Positions 8,801 to 16,928 are shown, counted from the stretch's first letter. The stretch is DNA of 64,000 nucleotides from Evansella caseinilytica (GCF_900107275.1 NZ_FNPI01000011.1:109729-173728); one strand, 5' to 3'. Made by a program: numbers and translations. The notes: generated by a model from the letters alone, not told the origin.

Positions 8801-10291
8801 GGAAAAGCAGACTCCGATGCCGATACCCGGATGGACACCGCTGTTTTTATTGGTCAATGGCTGTCCTTTTACGGACCTGTTGCGGAGAATTTTATCTGTG
8901 AGACGTTCGGCCTGCCTGTGGAAGCGTTAAGCTCTGTGCTGGCTGCTTTGCTGGAGGGCGAGATGATAGTGACCGATGTCCTTACTTCCGGTTCCGAGAA
9001 GACAGAAGTGTGTGACAGGGAAAACCTAGAGCGGCTGTTTGCTATGGCAAGGCGCGCCCGCGCTCCCCGGTTTAACGCATTGCCGCTATCAGCGTTGCCG
9101 TTATTTTTAGCGGAGCATCAAGGACTTGTTGATAAAGGGACGTCACCGGATGATTTGCAGGAACGCATCGAGCAGTTGTTTGGCTATCCCGCGCCGGCGC
9201 AGCTTTGGGAAGAAGTGATCCTGCCTGCTCGTATGGAGCCTTATTATTCTGCCTGGACAGACACCATGATGCAGTCCAGTGATTTGATCTGGTTTGGCTG
9301 CGGCAATAAGCGGATCGGCTTTTGCTTCCGTGAAGATCTGGAGTTGTTTCAACCGCGAGAACCGGATTTGAATGGCTTGGAGGAGGCAAAAGCGCTTTTC
9401 CCGGATGCCTTAGGCAAATATGACTTGCTGACAATCAGCCGCTACACGGGGGTGCCCAGTGACGAGTTAACGAAAATGCTTTGGCAGCATGCTTGGCGGC
9501 AAAACATCTCCAATGACAATGTGGCTGTGCTGCGAGCAGGGATACTAAATAAGTTTACCCCGGCACCGCTGGAAGAGCAGCGGCGCGGATCGGGACGGAG
9601 AAAGGGTTTTAACCGCTGGGCTGCAACTAGGCCGCTGCAGGGAAACTGGTTTCTGCTTCCGCAAGCGGAAAAGCCGGATCCGCTAGAACAGGAGGAGCAG
9701 GTAAAAGACAAGGTCAGGCAGCTGTTCCAGCGCTACGGGGTGCTTTTCAGGGAAGTGCTGCAACAGGAAATACCTGAGCTGCAGTGGCGAAGCATCTTTC
9801 GTACATTGCGCCTGATGGAGTTTTCCGGAGAAATTTATTCAGGTCATTTTTTTGAACAACTACCGGGGTTGCAGTTTGCTTCCATGGAAGCATATCGTTT
9901 TTTGCAGTCGGGACTGAATGAACACGCCATTTATTGGGTCAATGCTGCTGACCCGGCTTCGGTCTGCGGCTTAAAGCTGTCTGGATTACACGATGAACTG
10001 CCGTCGCGGCTGCCGAGCAATTACCTCGTTTATCGAGGCCCCGAGCTGAAAGTGGTAGCGCAACGCAACGGGAAAGCGCTAATAATAATGGCAGATGTGG
10101 CTGACCCGGATCTGGCCGAGTATTTCACCTTTTTTAAAACGCTTCTGACAAGGGACTTTCGCCCGATGAAGAGCATTACGGTGGAAACGATCAACGGAGA
10201 ATCCGCCGTGACGAGCCCGTACCGCAAAGCATTGGAAAAAATCGGTTTTACCGGACGGTATAAATGCCTGGAATTAAGACGTCAGTATTAA
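5825..10291 (+). CDS. Lhr-type DEAD/DEAH-box superfamily 2 helicase
   Basis: A very large (1488 residues) ATP-dependent nucleic-acid helicase of the Lhr (large helicase-related) class, probably cytoplasmic and acting in DNA repair. The N-terminal core has a Q-like motif (PTDIQKQAW), Walker A APTGSGKT (about 46-53), DEIH (167-170), SAT, and motif VI QRIGRAGHG (about 367). Winged-helix and Lhr-core regions follow, and then a long C-terminal extension as in E. coli Lhr. The open frame begins at TTG 5798, but AGAAGGTGA immediately before ATG 5825 fixes that start. It appears monocistronic. The exact substrate cannot be read from the sequence. Confidence 0.88.
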   Translation: MTADILALFHPLIRKWFKEKVGSPTDIQKQAWPLIAEGEHVLITAPTGSGKTLTAFLWALQKLITNEWQSGQVRVLYISPLKALNNDVQRNLLKPLAELQSYFSAADEYFPAVQVLTRSGDTPQAERRKMLRRPPEILITTPESLNVMLSSKNSRKLFHGVETVILDEIHAVLDSKRGTHLMTAVERLVPLTGEFQRVALSATIRPLEPVADFIGGFTAKPAGEEYRYEKRPVRICKSTTKKEYSLTVDTIMQHMDDQEQEDALWQTLAVTFTKEIRQNKATLVFCNNRRAVEKMTRLINDYAGEALVYSHHGSLARELRLAVEEKLKGGELKGIIATNSLELGIDIGNLDAVLLVQTPPSLTSAIQRIGRAGHGVGQVSRGTLYPVYGRDFLEAAVTSLALPEADIEPVTPMEAPLDILAQILLSMTSVEIWDTDELYAFIKTSYPYRNLARKSYDLVLEMLAGRYADTRLRELRPRVVLDKLDRTVKARDGIALLLYQGGGTIPDRGYYDLRLADTKAKLGELDEEFVWERNIGESFLLGTQVWRILRITHNDVEVIPGDQTINIIPFWRSEEQNRDFFYAEKIACFLENAEQSLDNGELAGQLTSELQWSPEAAERLTRFLLQQRETTGTSLPHRHHLLIEHVEDLLNKSDNKQVVLHTLWGGKVNRPYAMALSAAWEKKYGYPLEIYANNDSIMLMLPHSFAPQELLTLVSPDNLESLLRQKLESSGFFGAKFRENAGRALLLPKAGFKNRMPLWLNRLRAKKMMAAVSNYSDFPMMLETWRSCLADEFDLNTVKQLLDEINSGQIQVSEAVTNRPSPFSADLIWRQTNKYMYEDDTPFSEKKSGLSEALLKELVYSPQLRPELPEELIRQLDEKLKRTAPGYAPADEEELLLWLKERLYIPAAEADALFSAIRRDHSVKSADLKWELAKKAAWIQLPQTEQPGLCALEVLPQLCSALELPLTALKIMPLHEKAESALTNGIRKLEAFGKADSDADTRMDTAVFIGQWLSFYGPVAENFICETFGLPVEALSSVLAALLEGEMIVTDVLTSGSEKTEVCDRENLERLFAMARRARAPRFNALPLSALPLFLAEHQGLVDKGTSPDDLQERIEQLFGYPAPAQLWEEVILPARMEPYYSAWTDTMMQSSDLIWFGCGNKRIGFCFREDLELFQPREPDLNGLEEAKALFPDALGKYDLLTISRYTGVPSDELTKMLWQHAWRQNISNDNVAVLRAGILNKFTPAPLEEQRRGSGRRKGFNRWAATRPLQGNWFLLPQAEKPDPLEQEEQVKDKVRQLFQRYGVLFREVLQQEIPELQWRSIFRTLRLMEFSGEIYSGHFFEQLPGLQFASMEAYRFLQSGLNEHAIYWVNAADPASVCGLKLSGLHDELPSRLPSNYLVYRGPELKVVAQRNGKALIIMADVADPDLAEYFTFFKTLLTRDFRPMKSITVETINGESAVTSPYRKALEKIGFTGRYKCLELRRQY

Positions 10292-10340
10292 CAGCGAATG
10301 CTACAACACACCTTGCAACTTTTGCGGTGATGTTCGTCAT

Positions 10341-10680
10341 TTGGAGGTGTCTCAAAAGGGTGTTTTTTCCGTTTTGAGGCACCCCCGAAGCAAAGCGGCA
10401 CACTTCACCGAAAAGCTGCGAGCTGTCTCATTGTGCCATCGCGCGCGATGGCACTTGGACAGACGTCAGTGCTCTACTAGTAGAGGAAGAGACAATGAGT
10501 GAAGCCGATGCATTCTTTTCAGGCCGACTGTGAGTGGTTTTCTTGGAGACAGGATGACGACATGTCGCCGTTGCCCATAGGACGTGGGCAGCACTTAGGC
10601 GGAATTGGGTCGCATCGTGCGGAACCATTGCCTTTTTGAACAGACGCTTATAGTCTTGGCTTTTGACACAGCCCCTCCAA
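10341..10680. repeat. Dispersed structured repeat, family A copy 1
   Basis: The element opens with a hairpin (GGTGTCTCAAAAGGG pairing with CCGTTTTGAGGCACC). It then has a core shared with the copies at 14748 and 20348, including the palindrome CCATCGCGCGCGATGG and the blocks GAGGAAGAGACAATGAG and GCCGATGCATTCTTTT. It ends TTTTGACACAGCCCC. The outer bases TTTGGAGG and CCTCCAAA are inverted repeats. No transposase frame is present, so it is a MITE-like or structured non-coding element. Confidence 0.65.
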
Positions 10681-10741
10681 ACGCATTGGGAAACAATCAG
10701 TTTAGAAAAGCGCACCTTGCTAAAAACGATGCGCCAATAGT

Positions 10742-10865
10742 GGGGGAAACAGCGCTGGCGAATCTCAGCACTGGCTTGTCTCTCCACTGCACATGTATGT
10801 ATGGTGTCCGTATCACGGCTCGACCATCTCGATCATCCCCCGCCTCTCCCCCCCTCCTTTTTTAG
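10742..10865. repeat. Dispersed repeat, family B copy 1, and rest of intergenic region
   Basis: The block GGGAAACAGCGCTGGCGAA followed by TCTC...TTGTCTCTCC and CTGC recurs in inverted orientation at 23230-23412. From 10866 to 11184 I see no convincing gene. A short rightward stretch near 11010-11085 (GKAYEEMRKSIYRPHQQ) could be a decayed coding remnant, but it has no start signal. Confidence 0.5.
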
Positions 10866-11184
10866 AAAACTAGCAGATATATCTCAACCTCGATAGCTTC
10901 TCAACTGCCTCAAGCAATAGAAACAGGGGAAATTCCTTAGTTCCTGTATAAAAGTCTGTTGTAGCCCGCGGTGGCTTTTTTCCTCGTGCTATGAGCGGGG
11001 TATCATTACCGGCAAGGCATATGAAGAAATGCGCAAATCCATCTATAGACCCCATCAGCAAGCATCCAGTAAAAATCATTGACCGGCGCTCTGCTCGATT
11101 TTTATGGAATCTTGCACGAAAAATGTCATTGATTTTATAAAAATGGTGCTATAGTCTATCTATGTATGGATAAGAGGTGAGACT

Positions 11185-12288
11185 TTGGATCTAATAAATA
11201 AACAATTATCGCAAAAGGAAATTATTAATAAAAAACAGATTACAAAAATACGAGAATTCATTAACGTTCAGTATCAAGCTTCCACTCCGAAGGAAAAAGC
11301 TACAATATTAGCAAAAATGATATATGATATCATCGATGATACATTGCCGAATGTTTCAACGGAATCAAAAAAAAGCGTTCGCCAGGCATTAATGAAGAGA
11401 AAGCTTTCTACAAACTCACTAACGATTAATGCCAATGACGTTTTTGAATGCATGATTGAATTTGCTACACAGGAGGAATTAGAAGAAGAGCTTTTTGTAT
11501 GGGTAAAAAAAGAAGTAGAATTAGATGCGAATATGGTGGAAGAGTATATTGTCAATCTTCTTCATCGTGACCAAACAGCAGAAAGCGAACTGGCCGTGTC
11601 AAGTGATACATATGCAAGTGAGATCGTAAACCAGTCTGCTATTCAAGTAGACGAAGCAAGTCTGCAACTGCCAAAAAAGCAGCAGCGCAGCTATATGCCA
11701 TATTTATTAGGAGCGATTTCCATTTTTCTTTTTTGTCTTATTTATCTTCCATCCATTCTAAGTAAGGACAGCAACATGATTGAGAATACTGGCGATCACG
11801 AAATCAATGAAACCGTGGAATCCCCGGCTACTGGAGTCAAAGTGAGAATGCCAAACGAATTACCTTCTTACTTACAATATCAATCTATTAATGAGGGGAA
11901 ATTACAAGCATGGTTGGAGGCACGAGATTCAATGCTGGCAGATGAACCATATTTTTCAACCATTTTAGAAGTAGCCGGCGAGTTTAATATTCATCCGCTG
12001 TTATTGTTTGCTGTCACAGGCCAGGAGCAAGGCTTCGTACCAAGCAGCCATCAACAGGCTGACGAAATTGCCAATAATCCTTTTAACGTTTTTCACAGCT
12101 GGGAAGAATTCAATACAACGATTTTGGAATCGAGTCAAATCGCTGCCCGCACCATTGTAAATCTAAGTAAAGACCGCCCGGAGGATGTTGATCCGATTCA
12201 ATGGATCAATCGAAAATATGCGGAAGACCCAAACTGGTGGAAGGGTGTTTCGACCATTTTTCGTCAATTGGAGAGCGCTGTTCAGTAA
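11185..12288 (+). CDS. Single-pass membrane protein with C-terminal glucosaminidase/lysozyme-like domain
   Basis: 367 residues starting at TTG, preceded by AGAGGTGAGA. Residues 1-165 are a charged, probably cytoplasmic region I do not recognise. One transmembrane segment (about 172-190, LLGAISIFLFCLIYLP) follows, then an extracellular part. The last 130 residues (LLLFAVTGQEQG, NNPFNVFHSWEEF, IQWINRKYAEDPNWW) resemble the glucosaminidase/lysozyme-like fold of cell-wall hydrolases. A role in peptidoglycan remodelling is therefore plausible but inferred. It has no operon partner: a promoter for the next gene lies 58 bp downstream. Confidence 0.65.
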   Translation: MDLINKQLSQKEIINKKQITKIREFINVQYQASTPKEKATILAKMIYDIIDDTLPNVSTESKKSVRQALMKRKLSTNSLTINANDVFECMIEFATQEELEEELFVWVKKEVELDANMVEEYIVNLLHRDQTAESELAVSSDTYASEIVNQSAIQVDEASLQLPKKQQRSYMPYLLGAISIFLFCLIYLPSILSKDSNMIENTGDHEINETVESPATGVKVRMPNELPSYLQYQSINEGKLQAWLEARDSMLADEPYFSTILEVAGEFNIHPLLLFAVTGQEQGFVPSSHQQADEIANNPFNVFHSWEEFNTTILESSQIAARTIVNLSKDRPEDVDPIQWINRKYAEDPNWWKGVSTIFRQLESAVQ

Positions 12289-12345
12289 AAAAAATATAAA
12301 GATCCCAAAGCAACGGGCCGCCCCTGCCAAGGGAAAAAATAACGA

Positions 12346-12376
12346 TTGACTCTTACCTAAGGTAAGGGTCTATTAT
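12346..12376 (+). promoter_or_regulatory. MerR-type promoter with 19-bp spacer and operator dyad
   Basis: The -35 TTGACT (12346-12351) and -10 TATTAT (12371-12376) are 19 bp apart. The spacer holds the perfect dyad CTTACCTAAGGTAAG (12352-12366). The overlong spacer with a dyad inside is the hallmark of promoters that MerR-family activators twist into register. It implies that the downstream regulator controls its own gene. Confidence 0.85.
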
Positions 12377-12395
12377 TTTCACTAAGGAGGTGGTT

Positions 12396-13133
12396 GTGCT
12401 GCTCACAGTAAAGCAGGTTGCCGATTTGACCGGCGTTACGATCAAAACGCTGTATCATTATCACAAGATCGGACTATTGGAACCAGGGGAAGTGACGGAT
12501 GCCGGATATCGGCTGTATGGAAAAAAGGAATTGGAACGGCTGCAGCATATTTTATTTTACCGGGAATTAGATTTTCCTTTAGAAGACATTCAAAAATTGC
12601 TGGATGAACAAAACAATCGGTACAGTCTATTGCTTGAACAAAAAAAGCTGATGGAAGAGAAACAAGACCGGCTTGAGCTTATCTTAAGCACGATTAACGA
12701 AACGATTCATTTCGAGGAGCGTGGAAAAACAATGGAGGACCAGCAGATGTTCAAAGGGTTGAATAAAGAGCAGTGGCAAGCGCAGCTGAAAGAGCATAAT
12801 GATCATCTGAAAGAACACTATCAGTATGAAATTCCCACAGATGAGTTTGACGGGGAGGCTGTCGAGGAATCGGCGAGGGAAGCACATGAGTTTATGAGTA
12901 AAATGGCGTTTGCCTTAAAAGCGGGCTGGAGTGTGGATGATGAAAGAGTGAAGCAGCTTGTCACCCGGCACATCCACTATATCAATGAACAAATCATGCC
13001 GCTGGATGCGAAAGGATTTGTAGAATCCGCGTGGTTTTTTATTACCGATGAATTTCACAAAAAAATGCTGGAAGACCAGCAAATCGGCTTAAGCTACTAC
13101 TTGTATGCGGCTGCCGTGAATCTTTCTGACTAG
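12396..13133 (+). CDS. MerR-family regulator with TipAS ligand-binding domain
   Basis: The N-terminal 70 residues are a MerR winged-helix DNA-binding domain (LTVKQVADLTGV, TLYHYHKIGLL, GYRLYGKKELERLQ). A coiled-coil dimer helix and a TipAS-like domain follow from about residue 110 (FDGEAVEESAREAH, VTRHIHYI). TipAS domains bind thiopeptide antibiotics and other drugs, so the protein probably senses a toxic compound in the cytoplasm. The frame opens at GTG 12390 inside the AAGGAGG ribosome site; GTG 12396, five bases past it, is the better start (245 residues). The MerR-type promoter directly upstream suggests autoregulation. No second target gene is obvious nearby. Confidence 0.88.
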   Translation: MLLTVKQVADLTGVTIKTLYHYHKIGLLEPGEVTDAGYRLYGKKELERLQHILFYRELDFPLEDIQKLLDEQNNRYSLLLEQKKLMEEKQDRLELILSTINETIHFEERGKTMEDQQMFKGLNKEQWQAQLKEHNDHLKEHYQYEIPTDEFDGEAVEESAREAHEFMSKMAFALKAGWSVDDERVKQLVTRHIHYINEQIMPLDAKGFVESAWFFITDEFHKKMLEDQQIGLSYYLYAAAVNLSD

Positions 13134-13334
13134 CAGCGGGTAAAGGAAAGGGGGGGCGGCCACCGTGTTTGCTTGAACGGCAGGAGGAGGCGCCTCTCGA
13201 GGACAAGAAAAAGAAGAGGAAAACCTGTATGCGCGGAAACATAGCGACCGATCCGTTTGGCGAAGAAAAACAGCAGCCGAGCGGATTTTTTATGTATGGT
13301 TACGTGTATAAGCAGTTTCATTGAAAATTATGTT

Positions 13335-13350
13335 GATAATGATTATCATT
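13335..13350. promoter_or_regulatory. Fur box with no adjacent gene
   Basis: GATAATGATTATCATT matches the classic Fur operator (GATAATGATAATCATTATC) closely. The nearest genes are the MerR end 200 bp upstream and a nitroreductase start 590 bp downstream. Apart from a tandem repeat at 13641, I see no gene in 13134-13925. Confidence 0.65.
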
Positions 13351-13640
13351 GTTAATAATTGTTTTTGTAAGCGTTGCTGCTTTTGGGCCGATTTTTGAAA
13401 ATAAAATGGCCGTTTTTCAAATAAGTTCATTTGTCTGAATGGCTGGTTTAGTTTCAAAATGTTCACGCATGGCGTGGAGGTGGAAGTGAGCTTAGCCTAC
13501 GGTCCAAAAGCAAAGAGCACAATCTTTAGAAAAGATATTTGTTGATATATGGAAGAAGTGTGAGCTTGAACAGAACACAAGGCAGAGGGGCAAAGAAGCA
13601 GCCGGAGAAAATAGAATATAGTATGATTTGCCGCCGCCGC

Positions 13641-13795
13641 AATGTCCCGAAAGGATCTGAATCGGGTCGGAAGGGGGAGTAAAGGAAGTTGAAGTGTCCC
13701 GAAAGAGCCGGAATCGGGCCGGAAGCGAGGGTAAAGCGAGGCGAAGTGTCCCAAAAGCACCTGATTCGGCCGGAAGCAACTGTTTTGAAGCAGTC
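13641..13795. repeat. Degenerate tandem repeat, unit about 50 bp
   Basis: Three units start with AA(G)TGTCCC(G/A)AAAG at about 13641, 13692 and 13744. Each continues with a CTGAATCGG- or CCGGAATCGG-like block and a CCGGAAGC- or TCGGAAG-like end. It lies between the MerR gene and the nitroreductase gene with no coding signal. Confidence 0.6.
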
Positions 13796-13925
13796 GCTCA
13801 GCAGTGAAAACGGAAAATGTCTATATTATCAACACAGAGAAATGGTTATCGTATGCCCCTGTTTTTCCATTTCAAGAGAAACTTTATGAAGCCATCATTA
13901 AATGAGGAAAAAGGAGTGACAAGAG

Positions 13926-14480
13926 TTGCACATACAATCCCAATTGGCAAACGTGATGAAAGAACGACGTTCGATCAAGACTGGATATTTACAGAAAGAA
14001 GTTCTATTAGAACTGGTGGAACAATTGCTGGAGGTGGCAGTTTGGGCACCGACGCATGGACTGAGAGAGCCGTGGCGCTTTATTTTTGTTTCTTCTGAAC
14101 AAAAGGAAGGGTTTATTGATCAATTAGTCCAAACGTTTCCGAAAGAGATGCAGGAAAACCGGAGAAACTATTTTAGCCAGCCCGCCGCGTTTTTAATTGT
14201 CGTGATGAAAGAAGACCCTCGGCAAAAGCAATGGGAAGAAGACTATGGCGCGGTCAGCTCGCTCATTCAAAACTTTCAGTTGCTTGCGTGGGAGCAAAAA
14301 TTAGGGGTTGTCTGGAAAACGAATCCGCATATTTACGACCCTAAAGTACGGGAGCTAGTAGGTGTCGAACCAGGAGAGAAGATTGTCGGGTTTTTGCACC
14401 TTGGTTATTTTGAAGAAACACCGAAGGCAATGCCGCGCACACCTGTCAAAGAAAAGCTGACCGTTTATAAAAATGAATGA
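13926..14480 (+). CDS. Nitroreductase-family flavin oxidoreductase
   Basis: 184 residues, the usual length for small FMN-dependent nitroreductases that reduce nitro-compounds or quinones with NAD(P)H in the cytoplasm. The N-terminus (VMKERRSIKTG) and the WAPTHGLREPWRFI segment carry the FMN-phosphate binding pattern of the family. The C-terminal IVGFLHLGYFEE is the usual closing strand. The start is TTG 13926 behind AAGGAGTGAC. A short dehydrogenase-like remnant overlaps its end. Confidence 0.85.
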   Translation: MHIQSQLANVMKERRSIKTGYLQKEVLLELVEQLLEVAVWAPTHGLREPWRFIFVSSEQKEGFIDQLVQTFPKEMQENRRNYFSQPAAFLIVVMKEDPRQKQWEEDYGAVSSLIQNFQLLAWEQKLGVVWKTNPHIYDPKVRELVGVEPGEKIVGFLHLGYFEETPKAMPRTPVKEKLTVYKNE

Positions 14481-14739
14481 AATAAAGCTCTTTTCACTCT
14501 CCCCATCTATTCATGAGGTTGCGCTGGGTGTCGAACATAGCAGCGGTTCCCTTCGCGCGAAGAAAAACGTAGCTTTTATGACTGCAGAATTAATGGAAAG
14601 AGTAAAGAGCGGGCGACTCGATCCAATGATCACGGAAGTTCTGCCATGGGAAAAATTACCTGAAACTGAAAGCTTGCAGAAACGAAAGGGTCGCCATGTT
14701 CGCGGAAAGATCATTATTCGAATGCAGTCAGAGGAATAG
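14473..14739 (+). pseudogene. C-terminal remnant resembling a zinc-type alcohol dehydrogenase (MDR)
   Basis: An 88-residue frame overlaps the nitroreductase stop by 8 bases. Its last 45 residues (MTAELMERVKSGRLDPMITE, then HVRGKIIIR) look like the end of a medium-chain dehydrogenase/quinone reductase. No Rossmann or catalytic domain precedes it. I read it as the surviving tail of a deleted gene, possibly joined to unrelated sequence at its N-terminus. An intact small protein cannot be excluded. A family A repeat starts 9 bp downstream. Confidence 0.4.
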
Positions 14740-14747
14740 CGCAAGAA

Positions 14748-14958
14748 GGTGGTGTCTCTAAAGGGTGTTTTTTCCCTTTGGAGACACCACCGAAGCAATG
14801 AGCCACACTTCACCGAGAAGCTGCGAACTGTCTCGTTGTGTCATCGCGCGCGATGGCACTTGGATCGACATCAGTGCAATACTGGCAGAGGAAGAGACAA
14901 TGAGCGAAGCCGTTGCCCTGATATTTTTTTCAATCGTTTTGGCTTTTGACACAGCCCC
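14748..14958. repeat. Dispersed structured repeat, family A copy 2
   Basis: It opens with a hairpin (GGTGGTGTCTCTAAAGGG against CCCTTTGGAGACACCACC) that differs in sequence from the copy 1 hairpin yet keeps pairing. The shared core follows (CTGCGAACTGTCTCGTTGTG, ATCGCGCGCGAT, GAGGAAGAGACAATGAG). The right end is TTTTGACACAGCCCC as in copy 1. This copy is shorter than the others because the stretch after GCCGTTGCC is missing. Confidence 0.65.
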
Positions 14959-15049
14959 TTCAGGGCAGGCGTCAGGCAAAGCAACGACGGGTTAAAGTTA
15001 TTTGGTGCGAAACTTACTTAATAATTAGGACATTATCCAGCGAATATAG

Positions 15050-15087
15050 TTGACAACCACCTTAGTTATAACTATTATAGTTATAAC
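15050..15087 (+). promoter_or_regulatory. Promoter overlapped by a 23-bp palindromic operator
   Basis: TTGACA (15050-15055), a 17-bp spacer and TATTAT (15073-15078) form a strong sigma-A promoter. A perfect dyad (GTTATAACTAT, central T, ATAGTTATAAC; 15065-15087) covers the -10, so a bound repressor would block transcription. The likely repressor is the Rrf2 protein encoded downstream, by analogy with auto-repressed reductase/regulator pairs. Confidence 0.75.
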
Positions 15088-15151
15088 GGTATTGATTCCA
15101 TCAAAAGAATCATCACCATAAACCTTAATGTAACCAATTGGAGGGACGATA

Positions 15152-16006
15152 ATGAAAATGTTAGTAACCGGAGCGACGGGACAGCTTGGAGCACTAGTCG
15201 TAGAAGCATTATTGAAAACCGTGCCTGCAGAAAATGTGGCTGTCAGTGTACGTGACCCGCAAAAAGCAGCGCATCTGAAAGCGCAAGGGGTGGATGTGCG
15301 CCAAGGGGATTTCACGAAACCGGAAACGCTCATTCCTGCTTTTGCCGGTATTGACAGACTGTTAATTATTTCGTCTGCACCTGGAGACCGTGTCGCCCAG
15401 CATAAAGCGGCAATCAAGGCAGCGCAGGAAAACAACGTCCGTTTCATTGCCTATACAAGCGTTGCCAATGCCCAGGAAAGTCCGTTTTTTATTGCCGAAG
15501 ATCATCGTGAAACGGAAAAGGCGATCCTGGAAACAGGCATTCCGTACTCTTTCCTTCGTAACAACTGGTACTTAGAAAACGAGCTTGGAACGATTCAAGC
15601 CGTGGCCAACGGGGCGCCATGGGTTACTTCCGCCGGGACGGGAAAAACAGGCTGGGCAAGCCGTCAGGACTACGCAGAAGCGGCAGCCGCCATCCTTTCC
15701 GGAGAAGGTCACGAGAATACGACCTATGAATTGTCAGGGAAACCGATCACGCAGGAGGAGCTTGCGGGCGTCGTTTCTGAAGTCATTGGCCGAACTGTGG
15801 AAGTGCAGCAAGTGGATGATGCAACATACGAAAAAGTGATGGCCGGTGCCGGTGTTCCTGAAGCGATGCTTCCTTTTGTCGTCGGGGTTCAACAGGGGAT
15901 ACGGGAAGGGTACTTGGACGTTGCCAGCAGCGACTTTGAAAAAGTACTCGGTCGTCCGGTCACACCGCTTAAAGATGCCGTCAGTGAGATTTTAAACGAG
16001 AAATAA
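15152..16006 (+). CDS. NmrA-like NAD(P)-binding reductase (QorB/YtfG type)
   Basis: 284 residues, an atypical short-chain dehydrogenase. The N-terminal Rossmann motif VTGATGQLG, a KAQGVDVRQGDF strand and YTSVANAQESPF fit the NmrA/QorB family, which binds NAD(P)H and reduces quinones or aldehydes or acts as a redox sensor. ATG 15152 has GGAGGG in front. It is followed 81 bp later by an Rrf2 regulator, as in B. subtilis ywnB-ywnA. A strong promoter with a palindromic operator lies upstream. The substrate is not evident. Confidence 0.82.
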   Translation: MKMLVTGATGQLGALVVEALLKTVPAENVAVSVRDPQKAAHLKAQGVDVRQGDFTKPETLIPAFAGIDRLLIISSAPGDRVAQHKAAIKAAQENNVRFIAYTSVANAQESPFFIAEDHRETEKAILETGIPYSFLRNNWYLENELGTIQAVANGAPWVTSAGTGKTGWASRQDYAEAAAAILSGEGHENTTYELSGKPITQEELAGVVSEVIGRTVEVQQVDDATYEKVMAGAGVPEAMLPFVVGVQQGIREGYLDVASSDFEKVLGRPVTPLKDAVSEILNEK

Positions 16007-16087
16007 TCTTGCTCATGGAGGGAGCCGCCGTTCAATTTGACAAAAGAAGGGGTTATCATTAAGATCATTCTAACGGTGGTGATCAGC

Positions 16088-16519
16088 ATGAAACAAATTA
16101 GCAGTCGATTTTCAATCGCAGTTCATATCTTGACTTTTATTGCTTCTGTCCGTGAAAATTGTACAGGGGATTTTATCGCCGCCAGCGTCAACTCCAATCC
16201 GGTCATTGTCCGCAACATTATGGCGATGTTGAAAAAAGCCGGGCTGATCGGTGTACGCCCAGGTGTCGGGGGAGCGTACTTAACAAAAGAAGCTGAGGAG
16301 ATTACGTTACTGGACGTGTATCGTGCCGTGGATGTCATCGAGGATGACAAACTATTCGGCTTCCATAAACCGCAGATTGCGTGCGAGATTGGCAAGACAA
16401 TCGAGACGACATTGCGGGAGGAGTTAAGACAAGCGCAAGAGGCGATGGAGCAACGGTTAAAGATCGTAACGATACAACAAATTTTAGATCAACCTGACAG
16501 AAAAAAGCTCACCGACTGA
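16088..16519 (+). CDS. Rrf2-family transcriptional regulator (YwnA-like)
   Basis: 143 residues with the Rrf2 winged-helix pattern: SSRFSIAVHILTFIA, NPVIVRNIMAMLKKAGLI, GVGGAYLTK wing. The motif ...IACEIGKTIE is the only cysteine region, so there is no Fe-S triad of the IscR/NsrR kind; it resembles YwnA/CymR-type members that sense small molecules or thiol stress. The frame is open from 16037, but ATG 16088 behind GGTGGTGATC is preferred. It probably represses the upstream reductase promoter through the 15065 dyad. Confidence 0.85.
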   Translation: MKQISSRFSIAVHILTFIASVRENCTGDFIAASVNSNPVIVRNIMAMLKKAGLIGVRPGVGGAYLTKEAEEITLLDVYRAVDVIEDDKLFGFHKPQIACEIGKTIETTLREELRQAQEAMEQRLKIVTIQQILDQPDRKKLTD

Positions 16520-16532
16520 GCTTTTTTCTTTT
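16501..16532 (+). terminator. Terminator overlapping the rrf2 stop codon
   Basis: AAAAAAGCTC and GAGCTTTTTT pair around a short loop, followed by CTTTT. The upstream arm is within the last codons of the Rrf2 gene. Confidence 0.85.
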
Positions 16533-16826
16533 ATCGGTGGGAGAGGGAAGTAAAGTCGTCCGGGCGGCAGCGCGGCGCATTAATTTTTTGACCAGGCTGG
16601 TGAAAAATGGATGGTGGCGGTTCAAAAAATGACGCATGGAACATTTGTGACAATAAAACTGGGAAATGAAACGACGCTGCTGGCGAAACATGTTATAATA
16701 GATAAAAAAAGAAGAATTTTCCTTGGAAATGATATGTACAAAGAAAGTTAGGAAGCGATGCTGCCGGCAAGCCGGCTTCTACTAAACGGCGCGACCCCAT
16801 CATCGGAGAAAGGAGCTTTATTTAAC

Positions 16827-16928
16827 ATGGTTCAATTAAAAAAAATCCTGACGGCGAAATATTTGTTCCTGTTTTTAGCCGGTGTGCTAATCTACTTCCT
16901 TATTACCGCATTGGTTAAAGCGTTATAA
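16827..16928 (+). CDS. 33-residue single-span membrane peptide
   Basis: A short frame encodes a peptide with a basic start (VQLKKILTAKY) and one hydrophobic helix (LFLFLAGVLIYFLITAL). It has a good ribosome site (AAAGGAG, spaced from ATG) and an extended -10 promoter TGTTATAAT at 16691-16699, giving a leader of about 120 bases. The leader contains the inverted block GCCGGC-AA-GCCGGC near 16764. I do not recognise the family; small spans like this are often regulators of membrane proteins or stress peptides. Apart from this gene and its promoter, nothing is seen in 16533-16990. Confidence 0.55.
   Translation: MVQLKKILTAKYLFLFLAGVLIYFLITALVKAL

Noticed and set aside
10341..10680. Family A elements as IS1182-type insertion sequence remnants, because of ends like GTGTCTCAAAA
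   Set aside because: No transposase fragment is present in any copy, and copy 3 has different ends. I kept only the neutral label of a MITE-like structured repeat.
10341..10680. Family A elements as HEARO/IscB-type guide RNAs or other known large RNAs such as OLE
   Set aside because: No nearby IscB/IsrB or OLE-partner gene and no match to features I can recall; only the hairpin and palindrome are evident.
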